A DNA stretch of 64,000 bases from Mycolicibacterium agri (GTDB lineage: Bacteria > Actinomycetota > Actinomycetes > Mycobacteriales > Mycobacteriaceae), in assembly GCF_002553505.1 (NCBI RefSeq), contig NZ_PDCP01000029.1, positions 1 through 64,000 of the forward strand, written 5' to 3'. The position numbers and the translations under genes were made by a program. Shown here one piece after another: positions 32,429-40,796 of the stretch (position 1 is the stretch's first letter; every line of letters begins with the position of its first letter). The notes beneath the pieces are model-generated. The model was not told the DNA's origin. It saw nothing but the letters and a program-made list of their open reading frames with translations, and did not search any database.

Positions 32429-32968
32429 ATGTCGCGCATTGGTAAGCAGCCGATCCCGGTCCCGTCCGGGGTCGACGTGAAGATCGACGGCCAGCTCGTG
32501 TCGGTGAAGGGGCCCAAGGGCACACTGGATCTGGCGGTGGCCGAGCCGATCAGGGTGGCCCGCAAGGACGACGGCGCCATTGTGGTGAGCCGGCCCGACG
32601 ACGAGCGGCGCAACCGCTCGCTGCACGGGCTGTCGCGCACGCTGGTGGCCAACCTCGTCACGGGCGTCACCGAGGGCTACACGATCAAGATGGAAATCTT
32701 CGGCGTCGGTTACCGCGTGGTGGCCAAGGGCAACAATCTCGAGTTCGCCCTGGGCTACAGCCACCCCGTGACGATCACCGCCCCGGAGGGTGTCACCTTC
32801 GCGGTGGAGACCCCGACGAAGTTCTCGATCTCCGGTATCGACAAGCAGAAGGTCGGCCAGGTCGCGGCCAACATCCGTCGTCTGCGGAAGAGCGATCCCT
32901 ACAAGGGCAAGGGCATCCGCTATGAGGGTGAGCAGATCCGCCGCAAGGTCGGAAAGACAGGTAAGTAG
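32429..32968 (+). CDS. rplF: 50S ribosomal protein L6
   Basis: L6 (179 residues) lies near the GTPase-associated centre of the large subunit. MSRIGKQPIPVPSGVDVKIDGQLVSVKGPKG and the C-terminal SDPYKGKGIRYEGEQIRRKVGKTGK are diagnostic. It follows rpsH by 13 nt and precedes rplR by 2 nt. Confidence 0.98.
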   Translation: MSRIGKQPIPVPSGVDVKIDGQLVSVKGPKGTLDLAVAEPIRVARKDDGAIVVSRPDDERRNRSLHGLSRTLVANLVTGVTEGYTIKMEIFGVGYRVVAKGNNLEFALGYSHPVTITAPEGVTFAVETPTKFSISGIDKQKVGQVAANIRRLRKSDPYKGKGIRYEGEQIRRKVGKTGK

Positions 32969-32970
32969 TT

Positions 32971-33375
32971 ATGGCTCAAGCCCAGAAAGCAACTGGCATC
33001 AAGTCGGGCGCACAGAGCGTCGCGGCGGCCCGACGGGCATCGCGGCAGCGTAGGCACGCCCGGCTGCGCAAGAAGATTCAAGGCACGGCCGAGCGGCCGC
33101 GTCTGGTGGTGCATCGCTCCGCGCGCCACATCCACGTGCAGTTGGTCAACGATGCGAACGGCACCACGCTGGCTGCGGCGTCGTCCATCGAAGCCGACGT
33201 GCGTGCTCTCGAAGGTGACAAGAAGGCCAAGGGCAAGCGTGTCGGCCAGCTGATCGCCGAGCGCGCCAAGGCCGCCGGCATCGAGACGGTTGTGTTCGAC
33301 CGCGGCGGTTATACCTATGGCGGACGGCTCGCCGCATTGGCCGACGCGGCACGCGAAGGCGGGCTGAAGTTCTAA
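32971..33375 (+). CDS. rplR: 50S ribosomal protein L18
   Basis: L18 (134 residues) binds 5S rRNA. The body is RRHARLRKKIQGTAERPRLVVHRSARHIHVQLVND and ends FDRGGYTYGGRLAALADAAREGGLKF. Its TAA overlaps an ATG (33375) that opens an 11-codon frame leading into rpsE. Confidence 0.98.
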   Translation: MAQAQKATGIKSGAQSVAAARRASRQRRHARLRKKIQGTAERPRLVVHRSARHIHVQLVNDANGTTLAAASSIEADVRALEGDKKAKGKRVGQLIAERAKAAGIETVVFDRGGYTYGGRLAALADAAREGGLKF

Positions 33376-33410
33376 TGACCAACCTGAAATCTATTGGAAG
33401 GATTGCATGA
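33375..33410 (+). CDS. Possible 11-codon bridging ORF between rplR and rpsE
   Basis: The frame ATG to TGA encodes MTNLKSIGRIA. It begins in the rplR stop (TAATG) and ends in the rpsE start (ATGA), filling the gap exactly. The architecture would let ribosomes re-initiate from rplR through to rpsE. It may be a chance frame; the peptide itself shows no recognised motif. Confidence 0.35.
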   Translation: MTNLKSIGRIA

Positions 33411-34084
33411 TGGCCGAGCAGGCGACAGGTGGCGCCGGGCCGGCGACATCGGACTCCAGGCCCCCTCGCGGTGAGCGCGAAGGGCGCGGCCGTCGGGACG
33501 ACCGCGGCGGTCGTCGCGACCGCGATGGCGGCGACAAGACCAACTACCTCGAGCGCGTAGTCACGATCAACCGTGTCTCCAAGGTCGTCAAGGGCGGCCG
33601 CCGGTTCAGCTTCACCGCGCTGGTGATCGTCGGCGACGGCAACGGCATGGTCGGCGTGGGCTACGGCAAGGCCAAGGAAGTTCCCGCCGCGATCGCCAAG
33701 GGTGTTGAGGAAGCGCGCAAGAACTTCTTCCGTGTTCCGCTGATCGGCGGCACCATCACCCATCCCGTGCAGGGTGAGGCGGCCGCGGGTGTGGTCATGC
33801 TCCGCCCGGCCAGCCCCGGTACCGGTGTGATCGCCGGCGGTGCGGCCCGCGCGGTGCTGGAATGCGCTGGCGTGCACGACATTCTGGCCAAGTCGCTGGG
33901 CAGCGACAACGCGATCAACGTGGTGCACGCCACCGTTGCCGCGTTGAAGATGCTGCAGCGTCCGGAAGAGGTGGCGGCCCGTCGCGGTCTGCCCATCGAA
34001 GATGTGGCGCCCGCCGGGATGCTCAAGGCGCGGCGTGAAGCCGATGCGGTGGCAGCCAGCGCCGCGCGTGAAGGAACGGCATAA
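33407..34084 (+). CDS. rpsE: 30S ribosomal protein S5
   Basis: S5 (225 residues) helps maintain decoding accuracy. The N-terminal 45 residues are Gly/Arg/Asp-rich and longer than in E. coli, as usual in actinobacteria. The core reads YLERVVTINRVSKVVKGGRRFSFTALVIVGDGNGMVGVGYGKAKEVPAAI and later KSLGSDNAINVVHAT. Two adjacent ATGs (33407, 33410) follow GGAAGGA; the second has the better spacing. Confidence 0.97.
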   Translation: MMAEQATGGAGPATSDSRPPRGEREGRGRRDDRGGRRDRDGGDKTNYLERVVTINRVSKVVKGGRRFSFTALVIVGDGNGMVGVGYGKAKEVPAAIAKGVEEARKNFFRVPLIGGTITHPVQGEAAAGVVMLRPASPGTGVIAGGAARAVLECAGVHDILAKSLGSDNAINVVHATVAALKMLQRPEEVAARRGLPIEDVAPAGMLKARREADAVAASAAREGTA

Positions 34085-34086
34085 CC

Positions 34087-34266
34087 ATGGCACAGCTGAA
34101 GATCACCCAGGTGCGCAGCACCATCGGTGCCCGGTGGCGGCAGCGCGAAAGCCTGCGGACGTTGGGGTTGCGGCGGATCCGTCAGTCGGTGGTCCGCGAG
34201 GACAACCCGCAGACCCGTGGGCTCATCAACACGGTGCATCACCTCGTAAAAGTTGAAGAGGTCTAG
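34087..34266 (+). CDS. rpmD: 50S ribosomal protein L30
   Basis: L30 is a 59-residue large-subunit protein. It reads MAQLKITQVRSTIGARWRQR and contains SLRTLGLRRIRQSVVREDNPQTRGLINTVHHLV, the standard family pattern. It starts 2 nt after rpsE and ends 2 nt before rplO. Confidence 0.97.
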   Translation: MAQLKITQVRSTIGARWRQRESLRTLGLRRIRQSVVREDNPQTRGLINTVHHLVKVEEV

Positions 34267-34268
34267 CG

Positions 34269-34712
34269 ATGACGATCAAACTGCACGACCTGCGCCCCGC
34301 GCCCGGGTCGAAGACCGCCAAGACCCGCGTGGGTCGCGGTGAGGGCTCCAAGGGCAAGACCGCCGGTCGTGGCACGAAAGGCACGAAGGCCCGCAAGAAC
34401 GTCCCCGTGACGTTCGAGGGCGGGCAGATGCCGATCCACATGCGCCTGCCCAAGCTCAAGGGCTTCCGCAACCGGTTCCGCACCGAGTACGCCGTCGTCA
34501 ACGTCGGCGATCTGAACAAGCTGTTCCCCAAGGGCGGCGACATCGGTGTCGACGATCTGGTGGCCGCCGGCGCGGTCCGGAAGAACACTCTGGTCAAGGT
34601 GCTCGGCAATGGCAAGCTGACCGTCAAGGTCAACGTCACTGCGCACAAGTTCAGCGGCAGCGCGAAGGAAAAGATCTCCGCTGCAGGTGGTTCCGCGACC
34701 GAACTGTCCTGA
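34269..34712 (+). CDS. rplO: 50S ribosomal protein L15
   Basis: L15 (147 residues) is a late-assembly protein of the large subunit. IKLHDLRPAPGSKTAKTRVGRGEGSKGKTAGRGTKG and FEGGQMPIHMRLPKLKGFRN are conserved. In many bacteria secY and adk follow directly; here a strong terminator and an unrelated amidase gene come next. Confidence 0.98.
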   Translation: MTIKLHDLRPAPGSKTAKTRVGRGEGSKGKTAGRGTKGTKARKNVPVTFEGGQMPIHMRLPKLKGFRNRFRTEYAVVNVGDLNKLFPKGGDIGVDDLVAAGAVRKNTLVKVLGNGKLTVKVNVTAHKFSGSAKEKISAAGGSATELS

Positions 34713-34729
34713 CGTACGCAAGCTCGACG

Positions 34730-34759
34730 AGAAAGCCCCCGCAGTGTCGGGGGCTTTCT
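34730..34759. terminator. Intrinsic terminator after rplO
   Basis: A perfect 12-bp stem (AGAAAGCCCCCG and its complement) with a 6-nt loop spans 34730-34759. The right arm supplies CTTTCTT as the U-rich tail, and the left arm would do the same for the convergent amidase gene, so it probably works in both directions. Confidence 0.88.
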
Positions 34760-34778
34760 TGTTACGCGGCTTTGTCGC

Positions 34779-35621
34779 TCAGCGGATGCCGGCCTCGATG
34801 TCTGCGACGTACGCGGTCGCTTCGGGTCCGCAGATCTTCTGCAGGTTCACCGGTCCATTGGCGAGGATGGCGTCAATCCGGCGTTGAAGTTCACCCGAAG
34901 TGACATGCGCGTACAGACTCGCGCCGGGGCACGCGGTGTCACCGCTTTCATCCTTGTGCCCCGCTAGTCGGTCGGTGGGTATGTTGTATTGTTCTGCGGC
35001 CCAAGCGAATGCGAGCGCGGCACCGTTGAGCTGATCCTCCGAGATCTCTTCCTGATCGAAGTCGCCTTCGCAGACGACGAGGAAATGGCCGGTGGGGTCG
35101 TAGCTGGTCGCGGTGTCGCCGACAAGTTGCGGATCCCTCAGCTCGTAGATGTTGCCGTTGCGATCGACGCTGAGGTGGTACGCGATGTCGATCCATCCGT
35201 GTGTGTCCTGGTGATACCGCTGATGCTGGCGAAGCCGGCGCGGCGCATTCTCGTTGGCGCCGAGGACCACAGCGGTGTGGTGGATCGTCATCGAGCTCAA
35301 CTGATGCGGGGTACCTCCAGGCCGAGGCGCCGACGCCTGCCAGGCATCACGACACAGCATCAGGTTCGACGCGGGAACGACCGCCGGCGCGGGCGCGACC
35401 ACGGGTGCGGGCGGGGCGGTCTCGATCACGGTCGTGACGGTGGACGGCGGAGCTGCGCTCGGCATCGGCGGCGACGGCGGCGCGGACGGCTCCGCCGCCG
35501 GCTTCGTCGAGCACGCGCCTGCAGCGGCCAGTCCAATGCCTGCGAATCCAGCCAACTGAAGGAGTCGGCGACGGCTAAGTGCTTGACCGCGCTGGTTGGG
35601 GCTGGCCGCAGCCACATCCAT
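34779..35621 (-). CDS. N-acetylmuramoyl-L-alanine amidase family lipoprotein (PGRP/Amidase_2 domain)
   Basis: The 280-residue protein begins with a twin-arginine signal (SRRRLLQLAG) ending in a lipobox AAGAC, so it is predicted to be exported by Tat and lipid-anchored. After a Pro/Ala-rich linker, the C-terminal domain (about 95-280) is an Amidase_2 / peptidoglycan-recognition fold with zinc ligands in TIHHTAV, YHLSVDRNGNIYELR and AGHKDESGDTACPG. It should cleave the amide between muramic acid and the stem peptide. The ATG at 35621 lies 7 nt after a TATCGT -10 box, suggesting a leaderless mRNA. Confidence 0.87.
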   Translation of the reverse strand: MDVAAASPNQRGQALSRRRLLQLAGFAGIGLAAAGACSTKPAAEPSAPPSPPMPSAAPPSTVTTVIETAPPAPVVAPAPAVVPASNLMLCRDAWQASAPRPGGTPHQLSSMTIHHTAVVLGANENAPRRLRQHQRYHQDTHGWIDIAYHLSVDRNGNIYELRDPQLVGDTATSYDPTGHFLVVCEGDFDQEEISEDQLNGAALAFAWAAEQYNIPTDRLAGHKDESGDTACPGASLYAHVTSGELQRRIDAILANGPVNLQKICGPEATAYVADIEAGIR

Positions 35622-35685
35622 AGAGGTCACGATACGCAATCACGTACCGAACGAGCGCCAGATTCTCTGTTGGCGCGCAGTGCGC

Positions 35686-36612
35686 TCAGCGCAGCTGCGG
35701 AAGCACCTCGGCGGCAAGGCGTTCCATCTGCTCGCGGTCTTCGGCGACGGTCGCGCCGACCGGGTTCAGCAGGATCATCTCGGCGCCGGCGTCCATCACT
35801 TCGCGAAGGCCGCGGGCGACGTCGTCGGGGGTGCCCGATACCGGCACGTCCTCGATGCCTCGGATGTCGTCGTAGATGCGATGCAGACCGTCGAGTACCC
35901 GTTGGCGGGCGCGGTCAGCGTCGTCGTCGATCATCAGATACACGCGTTTGCCGATCGTGAATCTCGTTGCGTCCTTGCCTTCTTCGTCGAGTTCACGCCG
36001 GACTGTCTTGACGGCTTCGGCGAACGTCGCGGTGGTCGACGCGCCCGCGCCGAGGAACGCATCGGCCATCCACACCCCGCGCGCCAGCGCCTTGGGCGCG
36101 GTACCGCCGATCCACAGCGGGGGATGCGGCCGCTGCACGGGCTTGGGCTGGATCGCCAGCCCGTCGACGTCGCGGAACTGGCCGTGAAACGTCACGGTCG
36201 GCTCGTCAGACCACGCCGCCTTCATCAGCTCGATGCCCTCGGTGAAATAGCTGATGAACGTCTCCGGCGCGACACCGAACGCCGCGAACGGGCGGCGCTT
36301 GCCGCCATGACCGACGCCGACGTCCAGCCGACCGTGGCTGAGGTGATCCACCGCGGTGATCGCCGCGGCCAGCTGCAGCGGGTCGTGCAGCGAGGTGATC
36401 AGCACCGCGACACCGAGGCGCAGCCGGGTGGTGCATGCCGCGGCGTAGGACAACAGCTGCAGCGGCGCGATTGCCGTCGAATTGCCCACGATCTGCTCCA
36501 TCGTCCAGCCGCCCTCGAAGCCGAGTTCCTCGGCGCGTGCGAGATAGGACTTCATGCCGGTGTCGTCGAAGCCGTCGGAAACGAATTGGGGGATCGATAT
36601 CGAGAACCGCAC
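35686..36612 (-). CDS. LLM-class flavin/F420-dependent oxidoreductase
   Basis: This 308-residue TIM-barrel protein belongs to the luciferase-like monooxygenase superfamily, many mycobacterial members of which use cofactor F420. Typical segments are FSISIPQF at the start, ARAEELGFEGGWTMEQI, RLRLGVAVLITSLHDPLQLA, LSHGRLDVGVGHGGKRRPFAAFG and PPLWIGGTAPKAL. The GTG at 36612 lies 6 nt after TACGGT, indicating leaderless expression. The substrate and whether it uses FMN or F420 cannot be told from the sequence. It is upstream of the amidase gene on the same strand with a 64-bp gap. Confidence 0.85.
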   Translation of the reverse strand: MRFSISIPQFVSDGFDDTGMKSYLARAEELGFEGGWTMEQIVGNSTAIAPLQLLSYAAACTTRLRLGVAVLITSLHDPLQLAAAITAVDHLSHGRLDVGVGHGGKRRPFAAFGVAPETFISYFTEGIELMKAAWSDEPTVTFHGQFRDVDGLAIQPKPVQRPHPPLWIGGTAPKALARGVWMADAFLGAGASTTATFAEAVKTVRRELDEEGKDATRFTIGKRVYLMIDDDADRARQRVLDGLHRIYDDIRGIEDVPVSGTPDDVARGLREVMDAGAEMILLNPVGATVAEDREQMERLAAEVLPQLR

Positions 36613-36697
36613 GGAACCACCGTAGGCCCCGGCTGAACCCGCCGACCGGCCGCATCGCACAGAAAACGGGCCAACCGCGGATCGGTACCCTCGTGGA

Positions 36698-38497
36698 ATG
36701 TTCAGCTTCCTGCCCGGCATCCCCGGCGCCGACGAGGTGCGGTCATTTGCCCGCAAAGTAGACACCGCCCGCCACCACGGCATCCCCAGCGGCTGCGTCC
36801 TCGAGCTGGATCTACACACGCCGCCGCCGGAGACCAGCGGCTTCGACCCGATGGCGATCATCACCGGCGCAGGCAAGACGCTGGTGCTGCGCGACGCAGT
36901 CGCCGCCATCCATCGGGCCGCCAAGGACGACCGCGTCGCCGGCCTCATCGCCAAGGTGCAGATTCCCGCCGCCGCACCCGGCCCGGTACAGGAACTGCGC
37001 GACGCCATCGCCGCCTTCAGAGACGTCAAGCCCTCGGTGGCGTGGGCCGAGACCTACCCGGGCACGCTGTCCTACTATCTGGCGTCGGCGTTCCGCGAAA
37101 TCTGGATGCAGCCGTCGGGCACCGTCGGCCTGGTCGGATTCGCGACGAGCGCGCTGTTTCTGCGCACCGCTCTCGAGAAGGCGGGAATCCAACCGCAATA
37201 CATCACGCGCGGCGAATACAAGTCTGCGCCAAACCGTTTCACACAGGACGGCTACACCGAGGCGCACCGCGAGGCCGACAGCCGGATTCTGGAGAGCCTG
37301 CACGGCCAGGTGTGGCAGGCGATCGCCGAGTCGCGGCGCATCGACAAGGCCGCGCTGGACGAGCTGGCCGACAAGGCGCCGCTGCTGCGCGACGACGCTG
37401 TCGCCGCACGGCTGGTGGACCGGATCGGCTTCCGCGACGAGGCCTACTCGCGCATGGCTGAACTGGTTGGCGCTGAAGGGTTTTCAGATGGCACCGGTGA
37501 CGCGGACACCGATCCCGAGGCGCCGCCGCGGCTCTATCTTTCGCGGTACGCCAAGGCGACCGCCAACCGCCAGGTCCCGCCGATGCCGACGCTTCCCGGC
37601 CGCAAGTCCAAGCCGACGATCGCCGTCGTCACCGTGCACGGCATCATCGTCGGCGGCCGCGGCGGGCCGCACGGTCTGCCGTTCGGCACCCCGAGCGCGG
37701 GCGGGGACACCATCGCCGCCGCATTGCGGGAAGCCGCCGCCGACGACTCGGTGTCGGCGATCGTGCTGCGTGTCGACAGCCCCGGCGGCGAGGTGACCGC
37801 ATCGGAAACCATTTGGCGGCAGGTGAATCGGATCCGCGACGGCGGCACACCCGTCGTCGCATCGATGGGATCGGTGGCGGCCTCCGGCGGCTACTACGTG
37901 TCGATGGGCGCCGACGCGATCGTCGCCAACCCGGGGACGATCACCGGGTCGATCGGCGTGCTCGCAGGCAAGTTCGTCGCGCGCGAACTCAAGGACCGGC
38001 TCGGTGTCGGCACGGATTCGCTACGGACTAACGAGAACGCCGACGCATGGTCGATCGACAAACCGTTCACCGAGGAGCAGCGCGCCCACGTCGAGGCCGA
38101 GGCAGACCTCGCCTACACCGATTTCGTCGAACGTGTCGCCGAAGGTCGCAAGCTCGACGTCGAGGCCGTCGAGGCGGTCGCCCGCGGCCGGGTGTGGACC
38201 GGTGCCGATGCGTTCGAACGCGGCCTGGTCGACGAACTCGGCGGCCTGCGGGTGGCGATCAACCGGGCCAAGGTGCTGGCCGGTCACGACGAAGAAGCCG
38301 ACGTCCGCATCGTCAGCTACCCCGGGTCATCGCTGCTGGACTTCCTGCGGCCGAAGCCGTCGTCGCAACCGGCGGCGGCGTCGCTGACCGAGGCGGTCGC
38401 GGCCCTGCTCAGCCGATCGGTGGCCGAGGTGCTGGGGCAGGCCGAGCAGTCGCTGACCGGCGTGCGCGCGCTGTGGCTTGGTGACTACCGCTTCTGA
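36698..38497 (+). CDS. sppA: Signal peptide peptidase SppA (protease IV type)
   Basis: This 599-residue serine protease degrades cleaved signal peptides. It is the long form with two tandem domains: an N-terminal half with the catalytic Lys in RGEYKSAPNRFTQDGYT, and a C-terminal half with the nucleophile Ser in MGSVAASGGYYVS, preceded by RVDSPGGEVTASE. No clear N-terminal membrane anchor is seen, unlike E. coli SppA, so membrane association must occur differently. TACCCT (36686-36691) ends 6 nt before the ATG, a leaderless layout. M. tuberculosis has sppA in the same neighbourhood, downstream of rplO. Confidence 0.92.
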   Translation: MFSFLPGIPGADEVRSFARKVDTARHHGIPSGCVLELDLHTPPPETSGFDPMAIITGAGKTLVLRDAVAAIHRAAKDDRVAGLIAKVQIPAAAPGPVQELRDAIAAFRDVKPSVAWAETYPGTLSYYLASAFREIWMQPSGTVGLVGFATSALFLRTALEKAGIQPQYITRGEYKSAPNRFTQDGYTEAHREADSRILESLHGQVWQAIAESRRIDKAALDELADKAPLLRDDAVAARLVDRIGFRDEAYSRMAELVGAEGFSDGTGDADTDPEAPPRLYLSRYAKATANRQVPPMPTLPGRKSKPTIAVVTVHGIIVGGRGGPHGLPFGTPSAGGDTIAAALREAAADDSVSAIVLRVDSPGGEVTASETIWRQVNRIRDGGTPVVASMGSVAASGGYYVSMGADAIVANPGTITGSIGVLAGKFVARELKDRLGVGTDSLRTNENADAWSIDKPFTEEQRAHVEAEADLAYTDFVERVAEGRKLDVEAVEAVARGRVWTGADAFERGLVDELGGLRVAINRAKVLAGHDEEADVRIVSYPGSSLLDFLRPKPSSQPAAASLTEAVAALLSRSVAEVLGQAEQSLTGVRALWLGDYRF

Positions 38498-38582
38498 GGG
38501 GCGTTTACAGTTGGCGGCGCGAGGTTAATCGACAAGTAACAGCAATCCCTTGCTGTTCGCGGTGACCAGCGTTAATGTTCCG

Positions 38583-38594
38583 ATTGTCAACAAA
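38583..38594. promoter_or_regulatory. Degenerate GntR-type site upstream of the MHS transporter
   Basis: ATTGTCAACAAA matches the palindrome ATTGTCGACAAT of the gab region at 10 of 12 positions. The 199-bp gap also holds GGACAGTGTCC (38656-38666) and a repeated GACAGTGTCC (38667-38676) close to the ribosome site. Regulatory meaning is inferred. Confidence 0.35.
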
Positions 38595-38696
38595 ACTACG
38601 AGCTGAGCCCTGGGGTCGGTTTGCGATCTGCCCGCAGCGCGTGGGTGCCTGCCGGGGACAGTGTCCGACAGTGTCCATGACACGAGGAGGGTCCCA

Positions 38697-40082
38697 ATGG
38701 GAGTCCCCGATCAGCCCACCACATCGTCTCCGACCGAGAATGTGCCCCCGTCGGTCCTGAAAAAAGCGGTTGCGGCGTCGGCCATCGGTAACGCGACCGA
38801 GTGGTTTGACTACGGCATCTACGCCTATGGCGTGACCTATATTTCGGCCGCCATCTTCCCGGGCGACACCGAAAGCGCCACGCTGCTGGCGTTGATGACC
38901 TTCGCTGTGTCTTTCCTTGTGCGGCCGCTCGGCGGCCTGGTGTGGGGACCGCTCGGCGACCGGATCGGGCGCCGTTCCGTTCTGGCGATCACCATCGTGA
39001 TGATGTCCGGCGCCACCCTGTGCGTCGGCCTGGTCCCGTCGTACGCGGCGATCGGGTTCTGGGCGCCCGTGCTGATGGTGCTGCTACGCATGATCCAGGG
39101 CTTTTCCACCGGCGGCGAATACGGCGGCGCCGCCACCTTCATGGCCGAGTATGCGCCATGCCGTCGCCGCGGATTCTTCGGCAGTTTCCTGGAATTCGGC
39201 ACGTTGGCCGGATTCTCGTTCGGTGCGCTGCTGATGCTCGGTTTCCAAGTCATCCTCACCGAGGAGCAGATGGGGACGTGGGGCTGGCGAATGCCCTTCC
39301 TCGTCGCCGCGCCGCTCGGCCTTGTCGGCGTCTACCTGCGGTCGCGACTGGAGGACACGCCGATCTTCCGCGAGTTGGAGCAAGCAGGCGAGAAGGAAGA
39401 GCGTGCGTCCACCGCGTTCAAGGATTTGATCACCGGCTACTGGGGACCGATCCTGCGGCTCGGCGGCGTTGTCGTCGCGCTCAACGTGGTGAACTACACG
39501 CTGCTGAGCTACATGCCGACATACCTCGAGCAGTCGATCGGCCTGTCGGCGAACATGTCGCTGCTGTTGCCGATCATCGGCATGCTGTCGATGATGATCT
39601 TCCTCCCGATCGCCGGGAGCATGTCGGATCGCATTGGGCGCAAGCCGTTGTGGTGGTTCTCGCTCATCGGTCTGTTCATCTTCGGCCTGCCGATGTTCAT
39701 GCTGATGGGGACCAGCACGGTCGGCGCGGCGATCGGTCTGGCCATCCTCGGTCTGCTGTATGTGCCTCAGCTGGCGACGATTTCGGCTACGTTCCCCGCG
39801 ATGTTCCCGACCCAGGTGCGCTTCGCCGGGTTCGCGATCGCCTACAACGTGTCGACGTCGCTGTTCGGTGGCACCGCGCCGGCTGCCAATGAGTGGTTGA
39901 TCAACGCGACCGGGAGCAATCTGGTGCCCGCGTACTACATGATGGCGGCCTGCGTCATCGGCGCGATCGCGATGATCAAGGTGCCCGAGACCGCCCGCTG
40001 TCCGATGGACGGCACGGAGATCCCGGGCACGCCCGGCGCGCCGCCGCAGCTCGAGTGGCGAAAGGAGCCCAGCGCGGTCTGA
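38697..40082 (+). CDS. MFS transporter, metabolite:H+ symporter (MHS) family
   Basis: The 461-residue permease has 12 predicted helices and the MHS-type N-terminus (ASAIGNATEWFDYGIYAYG), with motif A in GPLGDRIGRRSVLAITI and RMIQGFSTGGEYGGAATFMAEYAP. MHS members import organic acids or osmolytes such as shikimate, citrate, 2-oxoglutarate, proline and betaine. The ATG at 38697 is chosen for its GAGGAGGG ribosome site; an in-frame ATG-like start at 38661 lies within repeats. It stands alone, but a degenerate copy of the gab operator upstream suggests import of a related metabolite. Confidence 0.88.
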   Translation: MGVPDQPTTSSPTENVPPSVLKKAVAASAIGNATEWFDYGIYAYGVTYISAAIFPGDTESATLLALMTFAVSFLVRPLGGLVWGPLGDRIGRRSVLAITIVMMSGATLCVGLVPSYAAIGFWAPVLMVLLRMIQGFSTGGEYGGAATFMAEYAPCRRRGFFGSFLEFGTLAGFSFGALLMLGFQVILTEEQMGTWGWRMPFLVAAPLGLVGVYLRSRLEDTPIFRELEQAGEKEERASTAFKDLITGYWGPILRLGGVVVALNVVNYTLLSYMPTYLEQSIGLSANMSLLLPIIGMLSMMIFLPIAGSMSDRIGRKPLWWFSLIGLFIFGLPMFMLMGTSTVGAAIGLAILGLLYVPQLATISATFPAMFPTQVRFAGFAIAYNVSTSLFGGTAPAANEWLINATGSNLVPAYYMMAACVIGAIAMIKVPETARCPMDGTEIPGTPGAPPQLEWRKEPSAV

Positions 40083-40202
40083 GGGGTTCCTGCAGTTGGT
40101 CCCCACAACGGTGGCTTGCCTGGGGGATAGAAAAACCTTCCCCCTGGAGGGCGGAAATCTGGCGTCGCAGCGATTACAGACTCACGCCTGATCCTGGAGC
40201 AT

Positions 40203-40224
40203 TTCCTTCACAGCACGGAAGGAA
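40203..40224 (+). promoter_or_regulatory. Hairpin masking the ribosome site of the secreted-protein gene
   Basis: TTCCTTC (40203-40209) pairs perfectly with GAAGGAA (40218-40224) across an 8-nt loop. GGAAGGA, the ribosome site 7 nt before the ATG, is inside the stem. The layout suggests translation controlled by RNA structure. The rest of the 148-bp gap has only a weak GGGGGA/TCCCCC hairpin (40122-40144) after the transporter. Confidence 0.5.
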
Positions 40225-40230
40225 TCGCCA

Positions 40231-40674
40231 ATGATCAAGCCAATCCGCTCCACAGCGAACCGCGTCAAGTACGGAGCGATGCTCATCGGCGCCCTAGCTG
40301 TGGCCGCGGCTCCGCTCGCTTATCCCGCTTCGGCAACCGCCGAACGGGTATGGGACATCGAACTGTACGACGGGTGCATGGAGGCGCAAGCTGAAAACCA
40401 GATGGATTACAGCATCGCCCAGCAACTCGAGGCCCATCGCGTCTGCTGCGAAGAGACCGGTGGAGTCTTCATAGACGACGGCTATGTCGGCAAGTGCGTG
40501 GCCCCACCCGCTGAACCGGCTTCGGGCTCACGGCAGCTCCCGGGCAACATCCATATTCCCACCGACCTCGCCACCGCACCCCAGGTGACGAAAACCCCGC
40601 CGCGGCCGATTCAGGATCCATCCGCCATTGCAACGGTGTCGACGGTGAGCCAACGCAGCGGGTCGGTGTCGTGA
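40231..40674 (+). CDS. Secreted protein of unknown function with four cysteines
   Basis: The 147-residue product has a Sec signal peptide (basic start, hydrophobic LIGALAVAAAPLAYPA, cleavage after ASATA). The mature part has a compact cysteine-containing segment of about 50 residues (DGCMEAQAE...HRVCCEETGGVF...GKCVAPP), likely with two disulfides, followed by a Pro/Thr/Ser-rich tail. I do not recognise the family; small proteins with such a domain are common in mycobacteria. The stop overlaps a 38-codon frame (TGATG). Confidence 0.7.
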   Translation: MIKPIRSTANRVKYGAMLIGALAVAAAPLAYPASATAERVWDIELYDGCMEAQAENQMDYSIAQQLEAHRVCCEETGGVFIDDGYVGKCVAPPAEPASGSRQLPGNIHIPTDLATAPQVTKTPPRPIQDPSAIATVSTVSQRSGSVS

Positions 40675-40790
40675 TGTCTCTGGGCGAAGCCACGTACTGG
40701 CACAACCACAGCGATTTGGCGCGCCTCGCGCAGTGCATTCGCGAACAGATGGAACAACAACGAATGACGGCGGCCCAATCACCTCGTTGA
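40674..40790 (+). CDS. Small ORF coupled to the secreted-protein gene
   Basis: A 38-codon frame starts at the ATG overlapping the preceding TGA (TGATG) and ends 6 nt before the convergent gabT stop. The peptide is hydrophilic, with WHNHSDLARLAQCIREQMEQQR suggesting one amphipathic helix and a single Cys. No family is recognised. The coupling and coding-like composition favour a real gene, but the evidence is modest. Confidence 0.45.
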   Translation: MSLGEATYWHNHSDLARLAQCIREQMEQQRMTAAQSPR

Positions 40791-40796
40791 TTCGGC

